DNA from: Phascolomyces articulosus
Lineage: Eukaryota; Mucoromycota; Mucoromycetes; Mucorales; Lichtheimiaceae
Assembly (NCBI GenBank): GCA_025677815.1
Contig: JAIXMP010000040.1
Coordinates: 248,001 to 312,000, forward strand
DNA: 64,000 nucleotides
Reading direction: 5' to 3'
This document shows, in pieces, positions 1 through 11,220 of the stretch. Made by a program: the position numbers and the translations under genes. The stretch's first letter is position 1, and every line of letters starts with the position of its first letter. Under the pieces are notes generated by a model. That model saw only the letters and a list, made by a program, of their open reading frames with translations. It was not told the DNA's origin and searched no databases.

Positions 1-401
1 TTTCCGAATTATTCATTAGTCATCATCCATATGAAAGTGATCATTCACCTCTTCTGTTGTTCCTTCACAATAAACGCGTGCCGTGTCTAATAAACAATCC
101 ACCCAAAAAATTATCAATTTCACTGCATCTCCCAAGGGTAACAAAAGTTGCCAAAAATTCAATATATTTATTTACCTAGTTCCGTATATCCAAATTCACC
201 AAATTTATCGATAATATTACTAATCACCGCAGTATCGGTAATACGACTACCTTGTGTCTTACCAAAGGTCATGGTACTATATATATATTATTGTGGTCAG
301 TTTTTGACATTCTCATTCGTGCTTTTGCATTGGCAAAAAGAAAAAAGAAGGAGTAGAGTGTGTGTTTCTATCTACCCGAGAATAATGTTCATTCGCGCCA
401 T
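1..401 (-). CDS. Aldo/keto reductase, AKR7-like (5' part only, runs off window)
   Basis: The N-terminal part of an aldo/keto reductase, an NADPH-dependent enzyme that reduces aldehydes and ketones in the cytosol. Exons read 401-376 (start ATG, 26 nt), 276-176 and 86-49, after which a GTGAAT donor leads out of the window. The joined frame gives MARMNIILGTMTFGK, then a variable stretch, then DTARVYCEGTTEE. The GTMTFG and DTARVY segments are the hallmark beta-barrel start and the catalytic-Asp/cofactor segment of the AKR7 (aflatoxin-aldehyde reductase-like) group; the catalytic Tyr would be the Y of ARVYC or lie close by. All three joins keep phase. The C-terminal three quarters are missing, so substrate class cannot be judged. 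The plus-strand ORF over 148-432 is its shadow. Confidence 0.72.
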
Positions 402-813
402 GGTTGCTTCTCAAAAATGTTCAAGAGAATGAGAAAAGATAAAGAAAGAGAAAACTACCCCAGACAGACGGGATAAGATCCGCGTTTGAAATAAATAAGG
501 ATGCTTATCAAATAAACCTTAATTCTCACACGACTAAAACCACCATCATTTTATGCGAGGGGGGCTCCGCTAATAGGGAATGTGAGATTATTTATTCATG
601 TCCTCCCGTCATGAAAAAAAAACAAAAAAGAATCCATACCCAAATTGGACAAGAGCAAATATATATGTATATATGTATATATATATATATATAAGATTTC
701 AAGGTTACTTTTTTTTTTTGTATGTGTGTGTTGTTAAGACATATAAAAGTGATTAGTATTGTACATCGAAGAAGGACAAAAGCAAAAAAAAAAAAGAAGA
801 AAAACATGGTTTT

Positions 814-863
<50 letters not shown>

Positions 864-1105
864 ATTTGGTACAAATAATGCCCATTCGGGAAAAAAGAGA
901 GGAGGGGCCGAAGGTAAGAAGAAAGGGGATAATAATAATATATAAAAGAAACGCCTATGGATGATAGAAAAAAAAAATACTTTTTCACTCTAATCTCTCC
1001 CTTGCTCTTTTTCCTAATATATCCTTTTACTCTCGCCCAATGTATTCTCATATAAAAGAATAAAGAAAAATATTTGTGTTGTTATGTTTGTTTGTGTTGT
1101 GATAT
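402..1105. other. Intergenic, between AKR start and PTC1 end
   Basis: About 700 bp with no convincing coding signal. It should hold the promoter of the minus-strand AKR gene and the 3' end of the PTC1-like gene. It contains AT repeats near 660-695 and a compound microsatellite at about 813-860. ORFs here are low-complexity translations of those repeats. Confidence 0.6.
813..860. repeat. Compound (TG)n(AG)n microsatellite
   Basis: An uninterrupted run of TG dinucleotides passes directly into a run of AG dinucleotides. A similar but shorter TG-to-TC compound tract occurs at about 2917-2940. Confidence 0.9.
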
Positions 1106-2504
1106 TTAGAAGCGAATGACAAGAATGCTTAAATTGTCAGTACTGAAGTTAGCAAGTGCATGATCTAGTAGCTTCCGACTTGCTACTTGAGGATCTTGAA
1201 TATCTTTGACCAGATCCACTGCGTCTTGATCTTCACATACATCCCACAACTATATTTGTATACTCTGTTAGCATCGATGCACTCTTTTTTTTATGCCATC
1301 ACCACCCTCTTTTTCCTCACGAATACATAAGAATATACTTTACCCCATCACAAGCAAGAATTAAAAAATCATCTCCTTGACCCAATTCCGTTTCTGTTGT
1401 ATATGGATTACCAACAACAAACTCCTTCATGACACAATCACCAAGAGATCGAGTGACTGCCAAAACACCATTGACTCGATTATTCATCATAAATCCACCA
1501 AGATCTGTAATACGCTTTGCTTCTTGATGATCGGATCCTTTATGATCGTATGATAATCGAACGGCTTTTCCTTTACGACTATTATTGTTGTTTATAAGTA
1601 TGTTGTCAAAAAAAAAGAGTGAAAAGGGGATAAAGTAAAATGAAAAAAAATTACCATAATACTGCGCGTGCATCACCAACGTTACCGGTGTACAAGATTC
1701 TCTATAATGAATTATTCCCTTTTAGAATCCTCTTTGCTTCCCACCCATTTTTGGATATTTCTATAATAATTTATCACTCTGCCATCGTTCCTCCTCCCCA
1801 CCTCCTCTCTCATTATGCATCGAACATCACACACACATACACCCAGAATCAGTATATATATCATCTTATAGAGATTGGATATATATTCTCCTTTTTTTTT
1901 AAAAAAAAAACTCCTTCTCCTTTCTCTCGAACCATATATACCTTATCATCCTTTGCTTGAACAAACGCAACCACAGCAGTACAACCCGAAGATTTGCCTT
2001 CATTTAAATTAACTTGTCTGTCCACTTCAAGAAATGCCAAATTTAAAACCTCGGGTACTGGTTTTTGTTCATGAATCTTTAAACATTCAGCCAATGTCTA
2101 TAAATATTTTTCAAAAAAAAGAGTGCCAATGTTAGCTTAGCCATGACAAGAAGAAGAAAAACTCTCTCACACACACACACACACCCCTAGGGTAAATATA
2201 TATTATGTGGGTGTTATTTTACGTTATGAAAGTTTGCGCCACACCATTCTGCAGTTGCTTTGCCGGCATGACCGTCAAAGATGGCAAAAAAGCCTTGCCT
2301 TGGTACACCAATATAATCTGTAATATAAGAATGAGCGTCTTCCATGGTTCGACGGCAACGTTTATTTCTGTCTTCGGCAACACCAATGGCAAATCCATCA
2401 GCGGTAATGCCGGTCATACCATTGGTGTTGCTGTTATTGTTTCTTGTTGTTGCAGCTGCAGTGGTGGTGGTAGTTGTACCGTTGCTCGAATGTTCCTGGC
2501 TCAT
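1106..2504 (-). CDS. PTC1: PP2C-type Ser/Thr phosphatase, Ptc1-like
   Basis: A Mg2+/Mn2+-dependent protein phosphatase of the PPM/PP2C family; yeast Ptc1 dephosphorylates MAP kinases of the stress pathways. Exons: 2504-2223, 2097-1942, 1701-1655 (47 nt), 1578-1344, 1249-1106; joined length 864 nt, 287 residues, in phase throughout. Visible motifs: RRTMEDAH (about 51-58), FDGHAG with the metal Asp (about 76-81), [22 protein letters not shown] across the 47-nt exon, [26 protein letters not shown] across the last junction, and [10 protein letters not shown] at the C-terminus. Length and motif order match Ptc1 (281 aa in yeast) closely. The N-terminal 35 residues are Thr/Asn-rich and probably disordered. 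The gene lies between the AKR fragment and a long intergenic region, with no operon-like context. Confidence 0.9.
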
Positions 2505-5206
2505 CTTTTTCTCTTTTCTTTTTTTTTGAAAATGAATTACAAGGTTGTGTGTGTTTGTGTGTTTTTAAAACGTGATTGCACTACTAGTAGGCGTTTAGCT
2601 TTGGTTTGGGAGTAGTAGTAATGAAAAGTTTACTATAGGTTTTTTGATTTGCCAATGTATGAACGGGATTGAAACGTTGGTATTGTGTGAAAGAAATGAA
2701 TAAAAAAAGACAGGAACGCGTTATAGAATATAAATATATGTATATGAATTTAGTTATATAAAAAAAAGTTAGAAAAGAGAAAAAGAAAGAGAATAGGATT
2801 ATCACCCAGCTACAAAAAAAAATCGATGTTTAAAAAATTTGTGGTTGCGTTGAAATCCGCTCTACTTTTTTTTTATCCATACAAAACACCCCCCATCTTC
2901 ATTATTGTAAGGCGTGTGTGTGTGTGTCTCTCTCTCTCTTTATATAATGACTTGTTTACAAAAGGGGACGATGATGTTGGGAGGGAAAGATGAGTCAACA
3001 TTTATATTTATACCTTCACTTGTCTCTAATATAGAAACTAGAAACTGAAGCTAAGTGTTGGGATTAAAGTGATGTATTTTTTTTAAAGTTGTAAAAGGTA
3101 ATTTATAGTGGTCAATGCGCTATTTTATTTAACCACTAAGATGATATATGTTCTTTATTATCATTTCTCACTATTTCAAAGTGTTTTACACCAAGTCAAG
3201 AAGTAGAAGCTCATTAAACACATAAGCCGTCAAATAGAAAGTTGTTTATATTATAAGTTTTTTGCTGTTACTTGTTGAGGAGTTGATTGACACTTTTTAT
3301 AACAAATAAATTGTCTATTGATACTATTGAATTACTTACTACTTTACTACTACAATGACTACAAACACTTCATCATCATCATCATCTAATAAAAATGAAT
3401 TTTTCCCTCTCCTCAGTTTTAATGAAACACTAAAGGGGGTTATTGCATTTTGTACGAGGGGGATATGATAAGAAAGTTGTTCTTTATATATTCATAACCG
3501 TACCATTTAGACATCCTTTAGAATGATGATGGTGGTTACTTAGTTTATACAGTAATCTTTTTTTAATCCGATAATAATATGACAAAATACAGTTGAGTTT
3601 AGTGTTACAACATTTTTTTTGTTTCCAAAATTAGAATCAAGTAATTACCGCCAAGAGAGAAGAGGGAATTTACCGCGATGACGTGCATGAAATGGAGTCT
3701 ATATTCATAATAAATCATGCTAAAAAAATAATACTTATTACTATTAAAAAGAAAATCTTGTTGATCATCCTCAACCTGCAGGGAAATTTGAAAACAATCT
3801 TCTTTATTAATATACACGCCACTTTCCTTTTTGTTACTTTTATGAAACAGAATCTCGTTAATCAAGTATAAGATATCTTTATACTCTTATGAGAGTCACG
3901 GGATAATGAAAATATTTTTTTTTCGTTTTTTAAGTAAAAAAACTAAATAAATAAATATAAAATTGGGTTCTGGACCCGCCCTTTTTTCTTTTCTTTTACC
4001 TCTGGATTGGAATAGGATATGATGGGATGGCAAAAAGATCATCATTTTTGCCGGTTTCTTATTAATATTAACAATGATGGGTCAACCCATATAAATTTAG
4101 GAAACAACGCGTAATAGATTATAAGTTACTAATTGTTATACAGCCACCATCTATTAATAGCTTCAAATTGTAAAACAATTCCCTCTCTTTTTTTATTATT
4201 TTATCCTATTTATCATCCAAAATAAACAATAACAATCATCCGAATAAAGATAACCATCATCGCCATTAAAAAAAGGTGGAAGCGTGGCGTTTAACTGGAT
4301 ATGGGATAACCGATAGAACGTTTCTTTTTCAAACATATAATTTATATAAACAAAAAAGAACATGAGTTTCCATGTAGTATAAAGCAAGTGACAAGATGGG
4401 CTTTTCTTATTATTTTTTTATCGTTCTTATAGAATAATTCTATGTGCGCCACTATAATGATGAAAAAAGGTGTTACTGCAGAAAAATGTACTACTTGAAC
4501 CATAAAAAAAAATTGACTCAGTCCGGCTTTGTGGAATATTTAGTAAAAAAAAAGTGAAGCGTTTAAAACCCGGAGTAATGTATCAAACAAAGTTAGTATG
4601 TATACGTGAATTTGTTATACATTTGAATCATGTCATTACTCTTTCACTTCACCATACCACCATTGATTTTATTTTGACAACTTTAATTTTATATATAATA
4701 CACGCACAGTTTCTTTTAAATTTTTGTATGACAGTAGTAATCAATGATTATGTGCGCATAATTTACCTTACGTACTTATTTTTTTTGGGAATGAGGGTAA
4801 GTATAAGTAGCTTTATCCGCACACGTATATACGCATGAATTCACAATCGAGGATCATCTGCCGATCCATCTTTTTTTAAACATTTTTACGCGCTAAAAAA
4901 ATACACGTCTATCTATATGTATATGGTATAGCTATTACTGCTACTTAGTACCATTGGTATTATCCAAATAGAACGGATAGCCGATCCATCTACTTAAAAA
5001 ACCTGTTACTATGGGAACACTGCATCTGAGTTACCATAACAATGGATAGCAATTACCATAGTGATATATATCTCCATGGCAACAAGGTAATTACTCTGTT
5101 TCCATGACAGCAGTTAACTACTATTATATTTCTATGGTATCGGACAGTGATTGAAAACAAGACAATAATAAATTATTGGAAAAAAAAGAAATCCAGTTTA
5201 TTACTA
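2505..5206. other. Long intergenic region (2.7 kb), upstream of PTC1
   Basis: No exon chain could be supported on either strand. It should contain the PTC1 promoter (proximal to 2504) and the 3' flank of the VAM7-like gene (distal). Notable content: a TG/TC tract at 2917-2940, a 12-bp direct repeat (GCCGATCCATCT) at 4860 and 4980 spaced exactly 120 bp apart, and the X-box-like cluster at 4946-5141 listed separately. A minus-strand ORF at 3605-3865 looks mildly protein-like but has no partner exons. Confidence 0.55.
4946..5141. promoter_or_regulatory. Cluster of seven X-box-like imperfect palindromes
   Basis: Seven related elements with a CCATGG-like core and GTT/AAC-like arms lie at 4946-4961, 5005-5018 (GTTACTATGGGAAC), 5030-5040 (GTTACCATAAC), 5052-5065 (ATTACCATAGTGAT), 5070-5083 (ATCTCCATGGCAAC), 5098-5111 (GTTTCCATGACAGC) and 5128-5141 (ATTTCTATGGTATC). 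From the second element on they recur every 18-30 bp. The shared consensus, roughly RTTNCYATRGYAAC, resembles the RFX-family X-box (GTNRCC, 0-3 nt, RGYAAC). The cluster sits 65-260 bp beyond the stop of the VAM7-like gene, so it could act on either neighbour or be a decayed tandem repeat. Binding is inference. Confidence 0.45.
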
Positions 5207-6415
5207 TTATTTTATAGCACCTAATTTTTTCTTTGCGAATTTAAGTTTTACATTGGTACGATCCACACCACTATCCAATTCATCCAATACTTGATTTTGC
5301 GTTTCCAATTCATCACCAATGGCCAAACCTAATTGTCGTTGACGTGATAAAATAGCACTAAATTGTTCCACTTGTTGATCTTGATCTTGCATGACTTGTT
5401 GTTGATACTGCATTAATCCTTCATTATCTAATCCACGTGTTTCTTCTGTTTCATTGATCAATGCCTTTGCTTGAGCACCAAAGGCTCGTCCATTGGTTCT
5501 TCGTCGTCCCACTTGAGAGGATGTTCTGGAAGAGGTGGTGGTAGAGGATGGTGCTGTAGAAGATGCTGTCGTTTGTTGTTGCTGTTGTTGTTGTTGAGGG
5601 AATCCATAATTATAATCTTCTTCTGTCGCTGACGTTAATAGTGCTTTTCTATCAGCTTGTTTTTGCTTTTTATGAGCGGTATTGATGGAAGCATATAAAC
5701 TATTTTGATCTTGTCGTCCGGTATTGACCAATTTCATCAATGTGTCTTTTTCATTTTTCAGGGTATATAACATATCTTGACGTCGCCTTAATTCACCTTC
5801 GGCCATGGCACCTTCTCCATTCCCATTGCCCATGGCCAATCCATTCAATCCTGATTCCAAATTCGAAAGTCGAGTCGATAATAATAATAATAATTTTTTC
5901 GCTTGCATGGTACAATTATGGGATGCTGAAATTTCGTTGCGTGCAGCATGGGCTCCTCGTTTATTAATTAATGACCGAATATCTCTTGCTGTTTGTGTCA
6001 TTTCATTATATTCATCGAGCCAATGTTCAGAAGTATACATGTGAGATGCATCCAATGGTCGACCTGATGGGACAGCCAAAAATTCTCGCCAAGCATCGGT
6101 TTGTCGCCATCGATCGTCTCGACTACTTAAAATACCACGTAAATAATCTTCTAATCCACGACGACGTTCTTGTATTTTTTCAGGACTGGAAAATGTCGAA
6201 GGAAATATGGATTTGGAAGGTAATGCGACAGGAGGTGGGTTTTTTGGATAAAGAGAAACAAGGTGGGCATGGAGTTTGGTAAATTCAGAGTAACGTTTCC
6301 AAATGATCCAATTACGTACGGCGGCATGGACTTCCACTCGATAGACGGTATGAGGTTTGGGGTGAGGACGGGTTTCGGTATCACGAATAAAGATGGCTTG
6401 AATGACTTCGGCCAT
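5207..6415 (-). CDS. VAM7: Vacuolar Qc-SNARE with PX domain, Vam7-like
   Basis: An intronless 402-residue protein. Residues 1-115 form a PX domain, which binds PI3P on the vacuole: the KRYSEFTKLHAHL stretch (about 40-52) carries the Arg-Tyr of the lipid pocket, and a proline loop and ERRRGLEDYLRGIL follow. The middle contains a Lys/Gln-rich helical region and a polyQ run (about residues 273-280) beside a Ser/Thr-rich linker. The last 65 residues are a SNARE heptad region ending in AKKKLGAIK without a transmembrane anchor, as in Vam7, which is recruited by PX rather than by a membrane tail. Its role is homotypic vacuole fusion with Vam3, Vti1 and Nyv1 partners. Yeast Vam7 is 316 aa; the extra length is the polyQ/Ser linker. 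Confidence 0.9.
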   Translation of the reverse strand: MAEVIQAIFIRDTETRPHPKPHTVYRVEVHAAVRNWIIWKRYSEFTKLHAHLVSLYPKNPPPVALPSKSIFPSTFSSPEKIQERRRGLEDYLRGILSSRDDRWRQTDAWREFLAVPSGRPLDASHMYTSEHWLDEYNEMTQTARDIRSLINKRGAHAARNEISASHNCTMQAKKLLLLLSTRLSNLESGLNGLAMGNGNGEGAMAEGELRRRQDMLYTLKNEKDTLMKLVNTGRQDQNSLYASINTAHKKQKQADRKALLTSATEEDYNYGFPQQQQQQQQTTASSTAPSSTTTSSRTSSQVGRRRTNGRAFGAQAKALINETEETRGLDNEGLMQYQQQVMQDQDQQVEQFSAILSRQRQLGLAIGDELETQNQVLDELDSGVDRTNVKLKFAKKKLGAIK

Positions 6416-8752
6416 TTTTTATTATTATAGTTGTTTTATTGTTTTATGCAAAAAAAAGCCTTTAGCATAAATATATTACACAGAAAAGAAGTTCAGTGAG
6501 TTGAGTGTAATAGCGCTGGAAACTCTCACACAAGAAAAAACAGAAAAGAAATGCCGAAAACAGATGTATTTTTTTTAGGGAGGAGTCAAACACTGATTGG
6601 CTGACTCCTTCCCCCCCCCCATTTTTTATTTAAATTGCCAAGGCAAAAGTGCATCGTGGTACTAAACCAATTGATGATAATTGAACAAAAAAAGTATGTT
6701 GTTGAAAGTCACACGATATTAGAATGAAATGTATGGTGTGTGTGTGTGTGTCAGGTCAGCTCAGGTCAGTCAGGTTCAAATGAGTGAGCTATTAAACTCA
6801 TGATTTAATAAAGAGAGAGTTTCCTTTGCTCTCTTTTTTCTTTTTTATTGTTCGATTTGTATAACACCAGCTTCTTTTTAGGCTAATGAGCCTTTTTTGT
6901 GTTACTTTTTTTTTTTTTTTTAAAAAAAACAGGTCAGTAAGCCAGTCAGTGGTAGGATAACAATCCATCATTCATCATTAGTGTTACAAATTATACCATT
7001 TCAGACGTTTTTCTTATCATTTTTAGAGGATTGATAAAGAGAGAAAAAACTGGTTATTTATTTACTTATTATTTCATGGGGATATATATATATATAAAGA
7101 ACAAGGGGAGGATATCTATTTATTTTTATAAAGAAAGGGAGACTATATCGCTTGTAATAATAGTTGGAGGAAGCTGATCCTTTCGAAGAAATGGTCGATT
7201 TGATAAAGGGGATCACCATCATCCTATATTATCCTATTCGTTATTATTACTATTATCAATAACAACCAATAACGTACATAATTGATTATGTATTAGATAG
7301 ACAGATATGTATGAGCATAAAGTAATAATAGATAGATATAGTCTAGAGATGATGACTCACCACACATTTTATTATACAGGTCTTTTTTTTTAGTCAGGTA
7401 CATAATTCGGCAATATAATAACAGTCTAGTACATTCCTTTGCACCATCACCAATAACAAAAATAACAACCTATTCATTTAAAGAGGTAAAGTCAAATAAT
7501 AATATTTCCTTTTCTTTATTGTAAAACAAATAATGCATGATGGGAACCGGTCACCATTAAAAATAAGGCAAATTTAATATTCGGCATTTTAATTGCCGAG
7601 TGCGTTTGCAGCTTGCGTCTATCCGCAGTTTTACGTTTCTTTTTTTTTCTTCTTCAAGATGAATATTCAACATGATGAATAATAAAGAAAGGAACTTTTT
7701 TATATAAAACAAGTAGAAAAAGGTTTCTGGACAACAACAGCAACCAACTAACAGCAAAAAAAAACCTGTAATATAATTATATCACCAAACTCCCGTAAGT
7801 ATATACCGCCACGCTGGTCTTTTTGTTCACTATGGATTATGTAGTGTAGATTGGATTGGGTTTTTGCTGCTCCCATCATCATCATGGTTATTTTGTCCCC
7901 CTTTTTTTGGATTGATAAAATTTATACCCTTGTTTCTTTCTCTCCTTCCTTTTTTTTTCTTTTCTTTCTTTTTCATTCTTATTATTATTATGATGATTAT
8001 TATTAGGATAATATACACTAATAATAATCATGATGGATGATGATTGATTTTTACTCCTCATCACCATCCTCTACACAAGACTCCCCCTTTTTTTAAAAAA
8101 AAACTTATGCACATCATACGCACCACTCAAAAAACTTCTTTTGAGGCTTTATTTGGAGTAAAGGATGACAAACATGCGATGAGTGTGTGTTCTAATATGT
8201 TAGTTGTTGAAAGCCAATCAAATTATCCGACGTGGTTATCTTGAAGCACGCCAATTTTATACTTTTTGGGGGGAAAAGGAATGGGGGGAGAAGAGAAATA
8301 AATTATTTCATTCTTCTTTTTTGGTTGTTATAAGAACAAAAACAACTATCTCTTTATTTTTTCAAATGTATCTATATATCTCAATATATATATATACACA
8401 TAGTTTGTTTGGTATTGTCAAAATGAACAATGAACAATATAGAAGGAAAACAAACGATAAGGAATATAAAAAAAATAACCCTAATAAATTTTGGGCTAAA
8501 AAAAAAAGAGAGAAAGTATCCCTCGTGTCCTTTTATGGAAAACCGCAGTTTTTATTTTTTTGCGGAACATAAAAATAGAGACTCCGATGATCAACTAAGC
8601 CACAGTTTAAAAAAGTATATAAAGAGAGGATCTCCAGGACACCCCATTTCCAACTGGACGTATATATACTAAGCCACCTTTTTTTCTTTCTCTTTCACTT
8701 TTCGCACACTTTTTCTTACTTTTAATTTCACACACAGCTTAACAAAATCAAC
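6416..8752. other. Divergent intergenic region between VAM7 and TBP genes
   Basis: About 2.3 kb that must carry both promoters. It holds a poly-C run near 6611-6620, a TG tract near 6736-6751 followed by clustered GTCAG repeats (6752-6778 and again about 6932-6950), AT repeats near 7085-7095, and pyrimidine-rich tracts upstream of the TBP start. ORFs in 7557-8672 are short, low-complexity and have no family resemblance; I support no gene here. Confidence 0.55.
8616..8623 (+). promoter_or_regulatory. TATA box candidate for TBP gene
   Basis: TATATAAA stands 130 bp upstream of the TBP ATG, preceded by AT-rich sequence and followed by a pyrimidine-rich leader. The position is compatible with a core promoter and a leader of roughly 100 nt. 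The TBP gene would thus be TATA-driven and potentially autoregulated; that last point is inference. Confidence 0.45.
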
Positions 8753-10187
8753 ATGTCGGGATTCAAGATTGCTACTCCAGCTATGGCAACTCCTGCTATG
8801 CAAACACCTTCTGTACCTACACCTCATAATACTTCAACTCCATTTGCCATTCCTTCTACACCTGCTCCTGCTGATGCTCCTACTCCTAGTAGAGATCAAA
8901 ACCCTTATTCTGTAGCAGGTATTACTCCTACATTACAGTAAGTAGTATACTTTTTCTTTTTTTAAAATTAGATCATTATATATATACCCTATATCCTTCC
9001 TCCCCTCCTTTTTTATTTTTTATGCATTACTATATATATACAACACAATGTCAGCATATTTCGATAAATATTTTTACATTCCATTATAATTTATTACATT
9101 TTTACAATTCAATCGATTCAATAATGTACATTCAACCCAATTTTACTATTCCTATACGACCAAAATTATTACGACCGATCTTGTATATATATATTTTATT
9201 TTTATTTTTTTTAAATTTATATTTATTATTACTGTTCAAATTCAAATCAAAAAAATCAAATCGACACATTAAAAAATATATTTTGACACTCGCAACATGA
9301 CAATCAACAATGGATTTATCTACCTATCTATCTATATATATACTCTCTCTTTTTTATTTATCCATCTATCTATTATTATATTTCTATATCCAAATGTTTT
9401 GATATATGGGATGAATGGTTGGTTTTTATTAAATAACAAATATTTGTTTCTTTTGTTATATTTTTTCCTTATAGAAATATTGTGGCCACCGTGAACTTGG
9501 ATTGTCGGTTGGATTTGAAGACCATTGCACTTCATGCTCGTAATGCCGAGTACAATCCAAAGGTATCTTTCTTATAATTATTTATATTTTTTGGGTTTAG
9601 ATGGAGGGGGAATTTATATTTTTTATCTTGTGTATTAAAACAAATGGGGGGCATACAATGTTTAGCGTTTTGCAGCTGTCATTATGCGTATTCGAGAACC
9701 CAAAACAACGGCCTTAATCTTTGCTTCTGGTAAAATGGTTGTTACGGGTGCTAAATCAGAAGATGATTCCAAATTGGCTGCTCGTAAATATGCTCGTATT
9801 ATTCAAAAATTGGGTTTCCCAAGCAAGTTTACGGATTTCAAGATTCAAAACATTGTTGGTTCTTGTGATGTCAGATTTCCTATTCGTTTGGAAGGTTTGG
9901 CTTACTCTCACGGACACTTTAGTTCTGTAAGTTTTGTTTTTGTTCTTTTATCTATTTTGAGGGTATCTATGAGATAGATAAGAGAGACTAAATGAAAATG
10001 AACCGTCCAATATTAGTATGAACCCGAGTTGTTTCCTGGCCTCATTTATCGTATGGTCAAACCCAAGATTGTCTTGTTGATTTTTGTATCTGGCAAAATT
10101 GTGTTGACAGGAGCTAAAGTTCGAGAAGAAATTTATCAAGCATTCCAAGCTATATACCCTGTACTTCTCGAATTCCGTAAGCCTTAA
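8753..10187 (+). CDS. SPT15: TATA-box-binding protein (TBP)
   Basis: The general transcription factor that nucleates TFIID, SL1-type and TFIIIB complexes. Exons: 8753-8937, 9475-9562, 9666-9926, 10017-10187; 705 nt, 234 residues. The first 60 residues are a variable Pro/Thr-rich tail with repeated TPA/TPS units. The rest is the near-invariant two-repeat saddle: [59 protein letters not shown], then the second repeat with [30 protein letters not shown] and [18 protein letters not shown]. The first intron (537 nt) is unusually long for this window and separates the tail from the core. Intron positions within the core keep phase and the length matches fungal TBPs (about 230-240 aa). This is one of the safest calls in the window. 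Confidence 0.98.
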
Positions 10188-11220
10188 GCAACGCATAACC
10201 CAACGTACTTCTTCCTCTACCCCTTCCTCATTTATACAAACCATCCTCTTTTGTCTTTTATTTTTTTTTCACTAATTATACATACATATATACCTACCTA
10301 CCTAACCTCTCTTGACTCAACTCACAACTTTTCCTATCAAACACTAAAAAAACTTTTTACAAAAAAAAAAAATGAAGGACAAACAAACACACTCACACAC
10401 ATTCCTCACAACAATGCATTCTTTTTTCTCTTTTATACATTTGATTTCTTTTTCTTTCTTTTATCAGTTAATCCCTTTTCTTTCTTTTGCATGTACAAAA
10501 TCTTTTTCTTTTTTTTTTCAGGGACTTTTTTTTATTATTATTATTTCAACAATAACAACAACAAAAAAACACACCCAACTTCACATGTATCATAAACACA
10601 CACACTACCATGTCCCCTTATTTTTGTTATATCCAAAACAAGGGTAAATCACTTCGTACAAAAATTCATAAAAATAAAAAAAACTTAATAACTATTCTTA
10701 TTATATATACATATATAAAAAGATCATGTTTTTTTCTATTATTTAATAACAATGATGATGCTGATGACGATCTTGGTAATTTTTTATAATTAAAAATCAC
10801 CTTATTTACTGAACTTCCCCTCATTCGTTTTGTTGTTTCATACAAATTTATCAATAACGACCCATCGTTCGTTGTGTTGTGTCTGTTGACTTATCAGATG
10901 ATATTTTTCTCTATTTGATTCATGAACATAACATGAAATTTATTGCCTGATCACATCATTATCCTCATTACTACTGTATATATAATACCAACAAATAAAA
11001 TAAAGAAACATTGGACAAGGAAGATGGAAAAAAAATCATTCATTATGATATATGGTCTGATAAATAAAATAGGATATATAAAGTTTTGAAGAAAAATAAT
11101 AAAAAAAGTCGCATAAAAAAACTTTTCGATTTTGGAGAATTTGAGATAGAAATAATATTGACCACAAAAAAAAATTTACTGCTTTATTTTTTTTTAAAAT
11201 TGTTATGCACACACGTTGAC
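10188..11220. other. TBP 3' flank and URB2 promoter
   Basis: About 1 kb of AT-rich DNA, with pyrimidine runs and a short CA-rich stretch near 10380-10400. ORFs here translate low-complexity sequence. No TATA box or RNA gene could be assigned with confidence. Confidence 0.6.

Noticed and set aside
148..432. Plus-strand 94-codon ORF
   Set aside because: It lies opposite exons 1-2 of the AKR7-like gene, whose minus-strand frame has clear family motifs and phased splice sites.
722..1051. Overlapping ORFs on both strands
   Set aside because: They translate the TG/AG compound microsatellite and homopolymers.
3605..3865. Minus-strand 86-codon ORF with mixed composition
   Set aside because: It looks slightly protein-like, but there is no partner exon, motif or family resemblance, and the region is AT-rich.
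8044..8672. Overlapping plus-strand ORFs upstream of TBP
   Set aside because: Low complexity, pyrimidine-rich and AT-rich; best explained as TBP promoter and leader.
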